DNA from: Ilyonectria destructans
Taxonomy: Eukaryota > Ascomycota > Sordariomycetes > Hypocreales > Nectriaceae
Assembly (NCBI GenBank): GCA_020740775.1
Contig: JAHEWK010000013.1
Location: 620,001 to 684,000 of the forward strand
Reading direction: 5' to 3'
DNA length: 64,000 nt
Shown: positions 33,301 through 44,985 of the stretch, piece by piece
Layout of the letters: each line of letters starts with the position of its first letter
Numbering within the stretch: position 1 is the stretch's first letter
Position numbers and translations under genes: made by a program
Notes under the pieces: model-generated
Told to the model about the DNA's origin: nothing
Databases searched by the model: none
The model's input: only the letters and a program-made list of their open reading frames with translations

Positions 33301-36160
33301 TGTGTATTCTGGCGCCGATGACTTGAATCCAAGGAAGTAGAATGGAATGTCGTCAATCTTATCCCGGGCTTCATTCCCGCTCGATTCCGAATTCTCCGGT
33401 GACGGTGATTCGTTCGCCAAGGCCTTGGTATCTTCCACAAAGCAGGCCCATTCGTGAGGATGTAGCTGCTTGAGGTAGTCGAGCATTGTCAGTCGGGAGT
33501 AGTGGTCATCCTCGCGAATGATTTCGCGGAGTGAGAAAAGGACCTTCTCGCTGTAGTGAGGTATGAGGACAGTGAAAGTTGGCATATTATCGACGGGCAT
33601 TGGCTCCGGAACGGGGGTCGAGAGTGACTGGGCGAAGAAGGAAATGCGACGCTCAGCTTCGCTATATTTGGGATAGAAATCGGTCCTTAGCCAATTGTCG
33701 CCCTGTGAGACAAAGAAAGTCGGCGCGCGCAAGGTTCTCTTGCCATATGTCTCAGAAGGAACCTGATGGTATAGCAGCTTTTGAACATGCTCGATCCCCA
33801 AGAGGTGCTCCCGATACATGGATATAACGATTGCATTCCAAACTTGAGAAATGAGGACCTTTGGCTTGTATTTGATGTCCATGTCGGTAGTCGCAAGAAG
33901 CTTCGAATAAATTCGCTTCGGTAGGCGAATGAACACGTTCCGCCAGGGAGTCCAGATTGTTGATCCGACAAAGAAGGATCGCAGGACGGAAAAGACCGTA
34001 TTGACAAGAACATACCAAAGATAGGTGTCCAGGAAGAAGAAGATGAGGTCCGTGAACATCATCAGGCCAAGTAGTATCTGAGGTTGATAACGGCAGAGAA
34101 CGTTTCCGATGAGTTTGTCGCCCCGGCAACTGTCGACGTTCATGATGGAAAGATATCGGATCGGATCGCGAAAGGACAAGGTGAGGAATACATACGACTC
34201 CCCAAATTTTGCCCCGAAAATAATGGCCCAGAACAGGTAGGAGAAGATGACATTATTTCCGTGAAGACTTGGAAAGGATGCGGTGAACGTCTCCACGGCC
34301 GTCTTCGGGCCAGCAGACTTCTTGAACGGGTTGGTGAACAGCTTGCTTGAAGGCACGAGAACAAAAAGTAGGAAGGTCTGCATAGCGGTGGCGACGTGAC
34401 CCATGCCCATATAATAATCCAGCTTCTTGGGGCCGGGGAAAAAGAAGATCTTGACCGCTGGAGCAACGTTTGCAACAAGAATGCCTATCAACATGAGAAG
34501 CCGGATGCTTAATTTCTGGGCTCCAGGCCAGCGGCGGGGGACGTATGCCCATTCGATTACAGTGGCAAAGATCTGAATGAGAGTCGCAATAGCACCGCCA
34601 AGCCCAACAATGGAGCTTGATTTGGCCTTGGAAGGAGATTGGTTGACCTGCTGTTCGTATTTCGACCCGACAATCAAGCTTGGAATGTTGGCGGTTGTAT
34701 AGAACCAGAACATGGTGAGGTGGAGAATCCAGATGCGGTTGAAGTTGACGACAAGATGGGACCATGACCTTGTTTCCTTGTAAGTCTTGAAGAAACTCTT
34801 CTTCCAATCCAAGTCTTTGAATTGGAGGTAGCGTTCCGCAGGCGGAAAGTCAATCAGGCGTGTTTTCTTGTCCGACAACAGCACAATGCGCTGGATGCCT
34901 TCGGGGTACCAAAACAGTTGATTGCAATCATCATACCCTATCGTCTTGTCGTGATCTCGCTCACGCCGCACGTAGACGCCGTCTCGTATTTCGTAGCCCT
35001 GCTCCCGGAGGAACTGGTACAGCGGAGTGATGACGTGGTCAAGGAACGAGAACTCTTCCATGGCGTCTCCCACTTCTGGCGGCAGGGATTTGTAGTAGTC
35101 ATCCGCACATTTGAAAATGAAGCAGAGGCACTCGGGCATGAATCGAACTTGATTTGCCTCTCCCCAGCAAAGGAGATACAGGGCAAGTTGGCGGGCGCGA
35201 TCGTGTGGTGACATGACTCTCATCTGAGACCTCCAACGCTCCTCGCGTGCTTCAGGAGTATCGTCTTCTTCAAGTCCCTGTGAAGGGTCCGGCTCGCTTT
35301 CTTCGGCACCGCGGCCTTTCTTCTTCGACTTAGATCGTGCTTTCTTTCCTGACGTCGTCTTCTTGCCATCGAGGTCCATGCCGGAAGCGAAGTACCATTT
35401 GCGATAGTTGGCGTTTTCCCCGCCGATGTAATCGGCGTGCAAGGAGATGAGAGCCTGGATGGGTGTCTTTCGAGAGGCTCTTGAGTCGAGCAGAGTCATT
35501 AGATGGTCGTACATGTTCCGCATACTGTCTCGTTGGAAGCCGAACTTGGCGGTCAAATCGAGAAAGATGTCCTCGATTTCTTCTTTCGAAATGGGCACGT
35601 TGTCATCTGAAGCCCAGGCCGGGTAGGGTTCCTTCATGCTTGAACCGGCGGGGAAAGTGTTGGTGTAGTCCATCGTGCGATTTGACGATGCATTTGACGT
35701 GCGGACACCGAATGAAGCCGGCGATGGAGATTGACCGTAGGCATAGCTATTTGCCTCGCCATCGTCGTGCATGCCGTCGAATTCGTCGAAGCGCGCCTGA
35801 TCCGATCCATAATGTTCGTTATAAACATCGTACTCTTCTGCAGAAGCATTCTGATAGCCGTACCCGTCGTGTTGGGATTGGTCGTAATATTCATCGTCTC
35901 GGTGTTGAGAATAATCATATTGGCCGTCCAAGTATTCTCTAAATGGTTATGTTAGTCGGCGATCGGTAAAGATGATTCACAACTTACGGTGCGTCGTGCG
36001 AAGCGACGGAGTAGGCTCCCCGGTGGTCACCTTCTTGGTAATTTTCGTCCCAGTAAGGGTTACCCGCTTGCTCTTGTGGGTTCTGGCTATAGTGAGCGTC
36101 GTCATAGCCCGTGTGGTTGTGGTCGTCCTCATAGCGGCCGTCCTCATAGCTGCCAGCCAT
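30376..36160 (-). CDS. FKS1: 1,3-beta-glucan synthase catalytic subunit (GT48)
   Basis: 1893-residue integral plasma-membrane enzyme making the beta-1,3-glucan of the cell wall from UDP-glucose. Three exons: 36160-35988, 35938-30773 and 30718-30376. The first encodes an acidic Tyr-rich leader ([20 protein letters not shown]); the last restores [20 protein letters not shown] and the final membrane helix. The FKS1 N-terminal domain lies near residues 170-320, followed by a six-helix membrane block. The large cytosolic GT48 domain includes [16 protein letters not shown] and [12 protein letters not shown]-terminal membrane block follows. Echinocandin hot spot 1 is FLTLSFRDP (residues 642-650); hot spot 2 reads DWVYRCVIS. 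Essential and single-copy in most filamentous fungi. Regulated in the family by Rho1; nothing in the sequence shows its control. Confidence 0.97.
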
Positions 36161-38448
36161 GATTACAGAAGCGAATGCAGTGGATGCGTATCCGGACTAC
36201 ATGTATACTGTAAATGTCTGCCCTCGCGAGTCAGTGCACTGGGGCCTGCGAGTACCGAGTAGGTGGAAGAAATCAGATGTTGAGTGCAGTATTGAGTTCT
36301 GGGCGGTAATGGTTGCAAATATTTCCTTCCTAATGCATGTCGGTCCGTCTCTTATATTTAGAAGTGAAAAACGGACACGCTATATTCCCTTATCGCCTTT
36401 GAACAGATAAAGCTATTCTGGCTACGGAGAGCTCGGATATGATGCGGCTGTGTATTCGTTGTCACCGGAATGCTGCAAGATCCTAGTCCACCATCAAACA
36501 AGCTCAGATGCAGGATCTCTTAGCCAAACTCCACTAAACTGGGGATTATGCACTGAACTGGCTTTGTAATTCGATCCTAATCCGAGTGCGCCTTACTTTG
36601 TTTGGATTGATAGACTGCACCAGGGGTAGGATCTACTCGGTTTCGGTATCGCTAAAACACTCCGCGAATCCATAATCCCGGACACGCGTGTTGAGTGGAG
36701 CCTGACTCCTTCAGCTTCCCACCACTCCGACCTTGTTTATTCGAGGATGCTCATTTTAACGAGGCTTTTAATAGCTCAACATGTCAACAGATCTTTGCGG
36801 TTGGATAAGGAGTCGTGAGAAGCAAAATGACGTAGCATCAGTGGATGCGTCGCAAGGGGAAATGGCAACCTGTTAGAAGGTCAAGATGACATGCTTTAGG
36901 AAGGGCTTCCGGGGATTTAACCCTACAGGACGTAGGCCTTAACTCCGACACCAGGGGCGGGAAGAGCCCAATGTACTTGACTGCAATGATTGCAGAGTGG
37001 GACAGGAGGTTCCGGCTGTCCCGTCTCAGTGGTTCGCTTTCGGAGCGAGTAGGCGCAGCTCAACCAGGACTTCGACTGAAGGGGTTCAGTACATTACTCC
37101 TCTTCCCTCTTTGCTTCAAGTTGTAGCAAATTCCACTTTATGTAATCGGTAATTGTCAAATATTGGCTTCTAAGGTTATCTCCTCAAGTTCTTATGTGTC
37201 TATAAACCTGGCTACGACACGTAGTCGCGAACCAACAATTCGGACCGGTCCAGAATGTGTGACGCACCCAATACCATATATTGTGGGACCAAGATAAATG
37301 GAACTCGGTGAATTTCATATTGAGATTGAAGGCCCTCGCTCTCGCCGTGGCCGCCGTTTGCGAACTGGTTGTTCTCTCCTGCATTTCGGCAATGGTGTTG
37401 TCATGGCTCTCTCCCTGGCCTAAATTGTAACTCTTCACGAATCTTAAAAATTAGAGGCTGCTAACCGCGGCATTAAAGGCAGCAGGGTACCCTACGGGAT
37501 AATGCAAGTTCGCCCGGTCGTGAACGGCAACGACAGGTCAAAAAGAATAGAGAAAATTACCCATGCAGGTGCAGATGTGGTTCATTGCATGGGAGTATCT
37601 GCGCCGATAAACTTTCAGGTCTCTTCTACTGTTAATTCACCAATAGAAGCCGGTTGGGAAACCCCGGATGCTCAACAGCTCCAGATATCCCATAATGTTT
37701 GTGGGATCTTGCCGTAAGTTGCAGGTCTCGAATAGTCGGTGAAATCTAAACAAGTCAATATGACATTTAGATTGATGTGCCTCATTCTTTCTGAACTGGC
37801 GCGTGCCGAAATTAGAAGGTACACGGAGAGGAGTGTCCGCGTATTGTGGTGGGCGATAATGCTCATAGGCTGCAGCGGACCTTGACACTCTGATTCAGGA
37901 AGGGACGTTCTCTGTAGGGTAAAATGTCTAGTGGGACCGATTTTTACACACGAATATTTCTACTCTCAAGCCATATTCCTTCGATACTCTGCCCCCCTTA
38001 TTTCCGATCCCATGCTTTTTCCCCTTTTTATTTATTTTATTCATTTTCTTCTTAGCCTTACTCCATAGACGTACCTAACAAGAATTGGTTTGTGACATAG
38101 ATCAAGACATTCAATATTTCCTTAAACTAAACTCCAAGAAACATGGGATCTTTAAAACATAATATTATAGCACAGTTTCTAAAGATAATCGGAATATCTC
38201 CTCAAGTATAACTTAACTATAGGTATTGCAAAAGGTAACCAGTTGGACTAGAAACCTTAGTCTGTCTGAGTAAACTGTTGACCTTTAAATGGACTGGGTA
38301 TATGGTTGTATTGTTGATCCTATTGTTGGTATTTCCTTTTTACTGTTGAGCTTCAAATCCCCCCTCTGGGTATGTGTGTACTAGGGCACCCTAGCCTCTT
38401 GATAACTTAACTATGCACTCCCCTGATAACGATCTCTTGCTTCTACTC
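36161..38448. other. Long FKS1 upstream region, no gene seen
   Basis: 2.3 kb without a supported gene. The part next to FKS1 presumably carries its promoter and 5' leader. Only ORFs below 100 codons occur and none shows a domain. The right-hand part (37950-38440) is AT-rich and leads into an eroded Hsp70-like gene. Confidence 0.5.
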
Positions 38449-40331
38449 TCAAACACTTCCGCCTAGAAACTTAACATCAATGTCAGTCTTACCGAGGCGA
38501 GTCCCGTTAACCTCAACATCAAATTCAACACCCCTACCGCTGGGAAACATTCTAATATTGTAGTACAGTTTCTTCATTTCTTTGTTTTATGGCGTAAGGT
38601 AACTTGGAGCTTTGAAACTGCCATGAATTCCTTGATTGAACACTCAATCTCGAAAAACTCTTTCACGCTTGACGTTTTGCGTGAAGGGAGCTCATCATCT
38701 TCATACTCGCATACGGTCACTGAGAAGCACCCGTCCCAGTCTAATTAGAACAGTCGCAGCCACGGACAGCTAGTTCGTTCGGACATGGAAACACAATTTC
38801 CCTGGCTATTAGCAGAATTAAATAGACATGGGTGGAGAAGTTTCAAACCTTTGTTAGGTTCCATTCCATTTGGTTGTCCGCTACCCACTTGCCCTCGACG
38901 TCACACCAGACCTTGTCCTCCTCAAGGTGCTTTCCCTTCACGAAGGTTGTCCGGAACTTGACCCCGTAACTTGCCCTGTATATTGTAAACTTGATCTCAA
39001 GAGGCTTGTGTGATTGAATTTGGCTACCGCCATCTAAACCATCTGCAAAGCCCTTGCGTACGACCCCCTGACATATTGCAGTTCGCCTGAGATGAACATC
39101 GTTAGCGGATCTATTGTTTCAGGTTAGACCCCTATCCATCAATTACGGCTTCATTACGTTCAGCTGTAAAACGTCGATGTTTCTATTAGACATCTTCGTC
39201 TGCAGGTAGTCACGGAGGCAGGGACTTCTACCCAGACCGCCTGTGAGAATAATTCCCTACACTATGCGAGCTTGGCCAAATCCAGATATTGGGTGTACGT
39301 AGAATACCGTGACTCGAAGGCCTTGCTTACATGCCTTCTAGAATTGAGCATTAACTAGACATTCCAAACAGCAGATATCGGTCTTCTTAGATTGGCACTG
39401 ACTCTTTGAGATGAATCTTACCATGCTTGATAGAAGGCGCCTTCGTGCCGTCACTAGCGCACCGCTTCCACCTTGTCAGAAATATCTCGATCGTTAATCT
39501 CACGATATACTCCTTCTGCGGGTTTCCGGTGGTGAAACGAGGGTAACTAAACTCTTCCCAGTATCCTTTCATGACTTCACGCTTGCTATCTTTGCTCAAG
39601 TCTTTCCACTCCGTCCCAAGGCGCTGTCTGAAAGTCTGCTCAAAAGCTTCGTATATGAAGGCGCCGCCACAGAGGCCGCCTGTACAATGATGTCAGTATA
39701 GAATAGTCTACAAATAATTCTCCTTAGAGCGGCCCTAATTTGTCCCTCAAACGCCTCAGACATGCGGATCGGTTGAATTGACTTGATCTCGTAGGTGATT
39801 AGATCCTATCCCACCTCAGTCAGCCAGAGTCTTTGTGAAGGGTATATTTGCACACTCACTACGGTCGTGCCCCAAGCATCACATACGATATACACGTCAC
39901 CATTCTTGATGGAGTCATAGCATTCCAGCAGTATAGAAAGGCTTGCAGCCTCGGGTTCGGGGACAAGGCTCAAATGAGTCGGCCCAGCAAGACGAGGCTC
40001 TAGAATCCCTGCCAGTGTTAGGGCTTCCTCCATACTCTGCCAGGCGTAGTCTTTTCAGATTGCCGGAACCGTAAGAACCACATGCAAATGTAACGCACTG
40101 AACACAGATGTGCTGAGGCCACTCCGACATACAATTAATCTTATGGGTCTGAAAATCGGCTGTGGTGGCCCAGGCAACACCGCTGTTCCTGATTTGCAAA
40201 GCATGTTATTACAAGCAAACCCGCTTCAGCCACTATTGCTATCCGACTTTGGAACAAATTCGATACAAATCGCCAATACGTCCCTGTTAGGTCCGCTCAT
40301 CGACGCCCGGCCACTGTTGTCTTGTGTCATG
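38449..40331 (-). pseudogene. Hsp70-like ATPase pseudogene
   Basis: Fragments of a fungal Hsp70-like protein (HSPA12-like group) occur in correct order on the minus strand in different frames. The N terminus is NSGVAWATTADFQTHKI (near 40190). After a deletion of roughly 100 residues comes LHVVLTVPAI followed by a TGA where a sense codon is expected. Next are PTHLSLVPEPEAASL and IVCDAWGTTVDLITYEI (the last across a good 57-base intron), then GGLCGGAFIYEAFEQTF and WKDLSKDSKREVMKGYW (39600-39680). Later come GGLGRSPCLRDYL, EDKVWCDVEGKWVADNQM (near 38900), YEDDELPSRKTSSVKEFF and a tail GKTDIDVKFLGGSV. The phosphate loop DAGGGTVD is altered to DAWGTTVD. Several frameshifts and stops rule out a working gene. 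Confidence 0.82.
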
Positions 40332-40781
40332 GTTTAAATTGAGCAAAAAGGTCGAAGCAAAGAAAGAATTGAAGTTGAGGGAAGCGATTAGCCTGCCCAT
40401 TTGATGTAGAGGTTGAGGTTGGGAGGGACTCATGATGGGAAAAGGATCATGACTGACGGACTTTGAACCCCTCTGTATGAAGCGCCAAGGCTTCTGCTGA
40501 CAGTCTCAATAAGGGGACAGTCAAGCGAGTAAGCCATTGTGGGATGTGAGAAGAGACATATGTTGGAACGAGCTCGAAGAAGTGTGTGATATTTCTACGA
40601 CTTCGAGGTCTAACTGGTCACAGTGGGTGCAACAAGAGAAACTTCCCAAACATCCTTCAAATAGGTATATACAACCCACCCAAGCTCTCTTCAATCTTGA
40701 AACAAAGTACGATAACAACGCAGCTCCCTACAAAACGTATCGGAAGTGGGGGTTCTGTAAAAAGTGTTAGCTTTACTCCTT
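40332..40781. other. Intergenic: transporter 3' flank and pseudogene 5' flank
   Basis: No gene supported; only short overlapping ORFs of about 70 codons. Probably the old promoter of the Hsp70-like pseudogene plus the transporter 3' end. Confidence 0.45.
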
Positions 40782-42393
40782 CTAATGAGCGCGTGCAAAA
40801 CTGACCTCAAAGTCGGTACGATCAATTGCCTCATCTGGGCTCGAGGCATCGGCATCACCAATTGCAGCGGCGGCCTCGTCTCGTCGCTTGTTGCGCGCAA
40901 TCAACAGCATACGCAGCACAATGGCAACGACCATCTGCGTAACAGAGCATGCAAGGATGACGATGCAGCCGGTTGGGTACAGAGGTGCTTCCTCAGCAAG
41001 GAATGCATGAGGGCCGATGATGTTACCCACGCAGTACGCGGTGAAGACAATGGCCGAAGCCGTGATACGCTTGGTGTAGCCACCCAAGTTTGTCGCGGGC
41101 ATCTGGAGAGCGAGGACAAGGGACGCAACAAACGAGCCGACGATGTAGTATCCGAAAAGGACGCCGATCTTGTGGTGCTCTCTGTCCAGCTTCCACATCA
41201 GACAGGTTCCGATGACGGTCGGGACCAGGTAGAGCGTCATGACCAAGGTACGCGAGTTGGGAAGCTTGGAAGCGAGGAACGTTCCCGACAGGATCCAAAA
41301 GACCTGGAACGCGCCTTGGGGAATTCCCAACGCCGTTGTAAGCAGCGGGTCGGAGACGAGGCCTTTGATGATGAGCTTGCCGAAGTTTGCGATGCCTCCG
41401 TTGATGACTTCGTTCAGCAGCATGAACAAAGTCAACAGCCACACCTGCGGGTCCAGGAACGCTTCCTTGATCTGGTACCACTTGATCGATTTGTTGAGAA
41501 CACCGGTTTGTGCGAGTTTCGCTCGTCCAATCAGTAGGGCTTTCTCCTCGAGGGTGAAGTTCCTGGCTGACATGATGCTATCGGGCAAGAAGAAAAAGAG
41601 AACGATAGCCCAAAGGACTGTGGCTCCGCCGCATGTTAGGAACACGGCCTTCCACACGGGAAATGTGTCAATCTGGCCGATGCCATAGCTCAAGAGGCCA
41701 CCAATCATGGAGCCAAATCCGTTGCAGCAATAGAAAATGCCCGCTCTGAAAGGTTGCTCAGATCGAATGTACCTGTACGACACAGCTGTCAGTCTGGGAG
41801 CGCAAGTCGAAGAGACAGAACTTTACTAACCACATGGAAACCATCATCATGAAACAGGTGGTGATGGGCGCCTCGAAAACACCCAAGAAGAATCGACACG
41901 CAGCCAGACCGCCGAAGTTGCTGCATGCTGCCGTGATCATCAGGACGCAGCCCCAGGAGAAGACGCATCCGGCGACGACCTTGGCCATGCGCGTCTTCTG
42001 GGCGAGATAGACCCATGGGTACTCGGCACCGAGGTACGCAAAGTAGAAGATGCTCGCAAACCAAGAATACTGGCTTAGCGAAATACCGGTGCTTGTGAAC
42101 AGGTCGAACACGGCCGCGTAGGACATGGCCTGCTTGTCGATGTACTGCAAGACATAGGTTCCGGCCAGCAGCGGCAACACGACCAGGTCGATCTTGCGTA
42201 CGAGGCGGCGGTTCTTCTCCTTGTCTTCTAGCAGCTCGTGCAGGTACTCGTTGCTGAAGTTGTGTTCCCGGAGAAAGTCTTCCGCGGCGTCGACGCTGTC
42301 AACCTCGCCAACGGCGATTGACTCGGCCTTGGCGTTGTATGTCTCGCTCTTCTCGGGGTCGGCTCCCCCCTTGTATTCTGCTGCGCTACCCAT
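40782..42393 (-). CDS. MFS transporter, DAL5/allantoate-type anion:cation symporter
   Basis: 517 residues from exons 42393-41831 and 41772-40782 (join SMW/YIRSEQPFRAG). Start taken at MGSAAEYKGG, not the upstream codons. The cytosolic N terminus is followed by about 12 membrane helices. Family marks: RKIDLVVLPLLAGTYVLQYIDKQAMSYA at helix 1, the A-motif region SIFYFAYLGAEYPWVYLAQK, AACRFFLGVFEAPITTCFMMM at helix 4, and YIRSEQPFRAGIFYCCNG at helix 5. Residues such as NFTLEEK in the central loop and NLGGYTKRITASAIVF in the second half are typical of fungal ACS transporters, which import carboxylates such as allantoate, nicotinate or tartrate. The exact substrate cannot be read from sequence. The gene is divergent from a carboxylesterase, suggesting joint use of one imported compound. 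Confidence 0.92.
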
Positions 42394-43117
42394 CGTGGCG
42401 AATTGAGTGAACATGACGAGGGTGACAGTCTGAGTTGGGCTCAATGCCAGCGACTTCTTTACGAGCAGCGGTGGAGTTGGCTCCCCCAAGTGAGGAGCAC
42501 GTCCCCGCCATATTTAAGGACGCATAAGGAACTGCCAGTGGTCGCTATCGGGGTCACGGCCTATCTCGACGATGCAAGCATCTAGATATGCCAGGGATCG
42601 GCCTACAGGGGAGCCAGGCCACGCAGATGTCACGACTCATGCGGAGGACGCTACGAAGCCGCGTAGCCGCGAGATACACGACTCGACTGGGGGCGGGGTA
42701 ATCTCTAACAATTACTGGGCCGGCGGGTTTAAGTCCGCAATCCCTGTAATTACACTCCCTCTGATCTCCAGACGAGTTGGCGAGTTGCGGGTCGCGGCCG
42801 AGATAACCTCGTTCGCCGTCATCGGGCTCTAGATTTGCCCCCGGAGCCGCATCACCTCCGGCGGCAGATTTGGCGCCGTAGATGTCGTCAACCAGATAAA
42901 GCCACTGGCCATGGGTTGATAATGAGCCCACGGCCCCTCTCTTATCCTGCTATCTCGGCCTAACCCCGCACAGTTGAGCCAGAGATGCGATATCGGGTGT
43001 ATTGTGTTCTGTGAAGACGTCTAATAAAGAGCCTGAGCCGACTATCGAATTCCCATCAAATCTGCCGTATCTGATTCGACACTCTGGCTAGCTTCACTTG
43101 CCTACCTTAATCACATC
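42394..43117. promoter_or_regulatory. Bidirectional promoter of transporter and carboxylesterase
   Basis: 724 bases between the two start codons. A TATA-like TTAAATA on the minus strand near 42512 lies about 120 bases before the transporter start. Several CGG/CCG-rich patches (42700-42870) could serve Zn2Cys6 regulators, but no clean spaced pair stands out. Confidence 0.45.
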
Positions 43118-44815
43118 ATGGCTACGACTACGCAACCTGAGCGTCCTACCGTCACGCTTCCCCAGGGCAAAGTGGTTGGCGTCACATTGAGCGATAACCT
43201 CCCGCGTCCCGTCAAGGCATTCCGCGGCATTCCATATGCGCTCCCGCCGACAGGGGACCGCAGATTCCGCCCTGCCGTCAAAGTTGAGCCGTCTACCGAT
43301 GTGATTGACGCAATTGAGTATGGACCGTCTGGCCCAGGAAAACCGCTTCTTCCTGGCGCGCCGTTGGTATACAGCGAGGATTGCCTCACGGCCAATGTAT
43401 TCATGCAATCGCCTGATGGCGTTGAACCTGCTGGACCTCTGCCGGTGGCCGTTTATATTCATGGCGGCGCCTTCAACCGCGGTACTGCGTCAATGCACAA
43501 CACTGCATCCATGATTGCATGGGCTGAAGATCCTTTTATTGCCGTGTCATTCAACTACCGCATCGGAGCACTTGGCTTTTTGCCGTCATCGGCCAGCGCC
43601 AAGGAAGGCATTCTCAACCTCGGCCTGAGAGATCAGATTGTTCTGTTCGAGTGGGTGCAGGAGAACATCCACCTCTTCGGCGGTGATCCCAATAACGTTA
43701 CCCTGATCGGCCTCTCGGCCGGAGCGCATTCGGTAAGTGTCTTGCGCAGTAGTGCACTGTGGCAAATATGCTAACTATCCCCTCAGATTGGCCACCATTT
43801 GATGCACTTCCAAGAAGGCGTCAAGCCGCTCTTCCACAAGGTCGTCATTGAATCTGGCGCACCGACGTCTCGCGCTGTTCGGCCTTACAACGCACCAATT
43901 CACGAACAGCAGTTTGCAGACTTCTTGAAAGAGACTGGCTGCCCCGAAGATGCTTCACACGAGGAAATATTCTCGTATCTGAGAGCTCAACCCAGTGACA
44001 AGATCACCACAGCCCAGACTGCCGTCTTCGATAAATACAACCCGTCCCTGCGATGGGCATTCCAGCCGGTCATCGATGGAGAGCTTATCGCCCGGCCTCC
44101 CTTGGAGACATGGCACCAGGGCAAATGGCACAAGGTTCCCATCATGACTGGCTTTACCCGAAATGAGGGTTCTCTCTATGTCAACAAGCAACTATCGGAA
44201 TCTTCAGGGTTCCTCCATTTCTTCGCCGAGCTCCTTCCCCTCCTGTCCGCCGAAGACATCAAGACAATTGACAAGCTGTACCCCGACCCTGCGACACACG
44301 CCGATTCGGAATACAAGGAGACCAGAGACGGAGTCGGTTCCCAGTACAAACGCATAGAGAGAGCGTATGGTCACTACGCGTATGTGGCCCCTGTTCGTCA
44401 AACCGCCGAGCTTGCCACAGCCTCCACGGATTTGCCTGTGTACGTCTACCAGTGGGCTCTGCAAAGCTCCATCCTGGACGGCGCTCGCCATGCCGACAAC
44501 ATGAGATACGAAGTTTGCGACCCCAAGGTGACCAGCATTTCGCCCACACAAAAGGCGCTGTGTAGGACCATGAATGCATACGTAACCAGCTTCATTACCA
44601 AGGGCGATCCGAACGCTGTGCAGGGCGAGATGGCTGGTCGAGCAAAGTGGGAGCCATACAAGAAGGAGGATCCAAAGGCAATGGTCTTTGGAGCCAACAA
44701 TGAAGAGTTGATTGGAGGCGCTGCTGATGAAGTCGCGTCAGAGTTGGTTTCGGATGTGTGGGGAAGAAAAGAGTCGGAGTTCTGGTGGAGCAAGGTAGAC
44801 ATATCTCAACAATAG
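43118..44815 (+). CDS. Type-B carboxylesterase (cytosolic)
   Basis: 547-residue alpha/beta-hydrolase of the carboxylesterase/cholinesterase family, hydrolysing carboxylic esters. Two exons, 43118-43732 and 43787-44815, joined at GLSAGAHS/IGHH. Visible features: FRGIPYALPP near the start, SEDCLTANVF, the oxyanion hole YIHGGAF, the nucleophile Ser200 in GLSAG, the acid in TGFTRNEGSL, and the catalytic His in GARHADNMRYE. No signal peptide (MATTTQPERPTV), so it acts in the cytosol, unlike secreted feruloyl esterases and lipases of this family. Divergent from the anion transporter and convergent with the hydroxy-acid oxidase 170 bp downstream, so it may act on an imported ester whose product is a 2-hydroxy acid (inference). 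Confidence 0.92.
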
Positions 44816-44985
44816 TCGCAAGATAGATAGAACTGGACATACACTAGGTGCCAAAAAGGCACAACCAGTTGTAGTATTATCGGGAAAATAAATCTACTAT
44901 GGTTACACTTTCTACCGAGTTTTCCAAGATGAGAATAGAGGCCGTTAATGTACGACCCTACCTCCCAGCATTCTAAGTGGCCGCC

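Noticed and set aside
39806..40199. Overlapping minus-strand ORFs that could be called small genes
   Set aside because: They are out-of-order frames of the Hsp70-like pseudogene.
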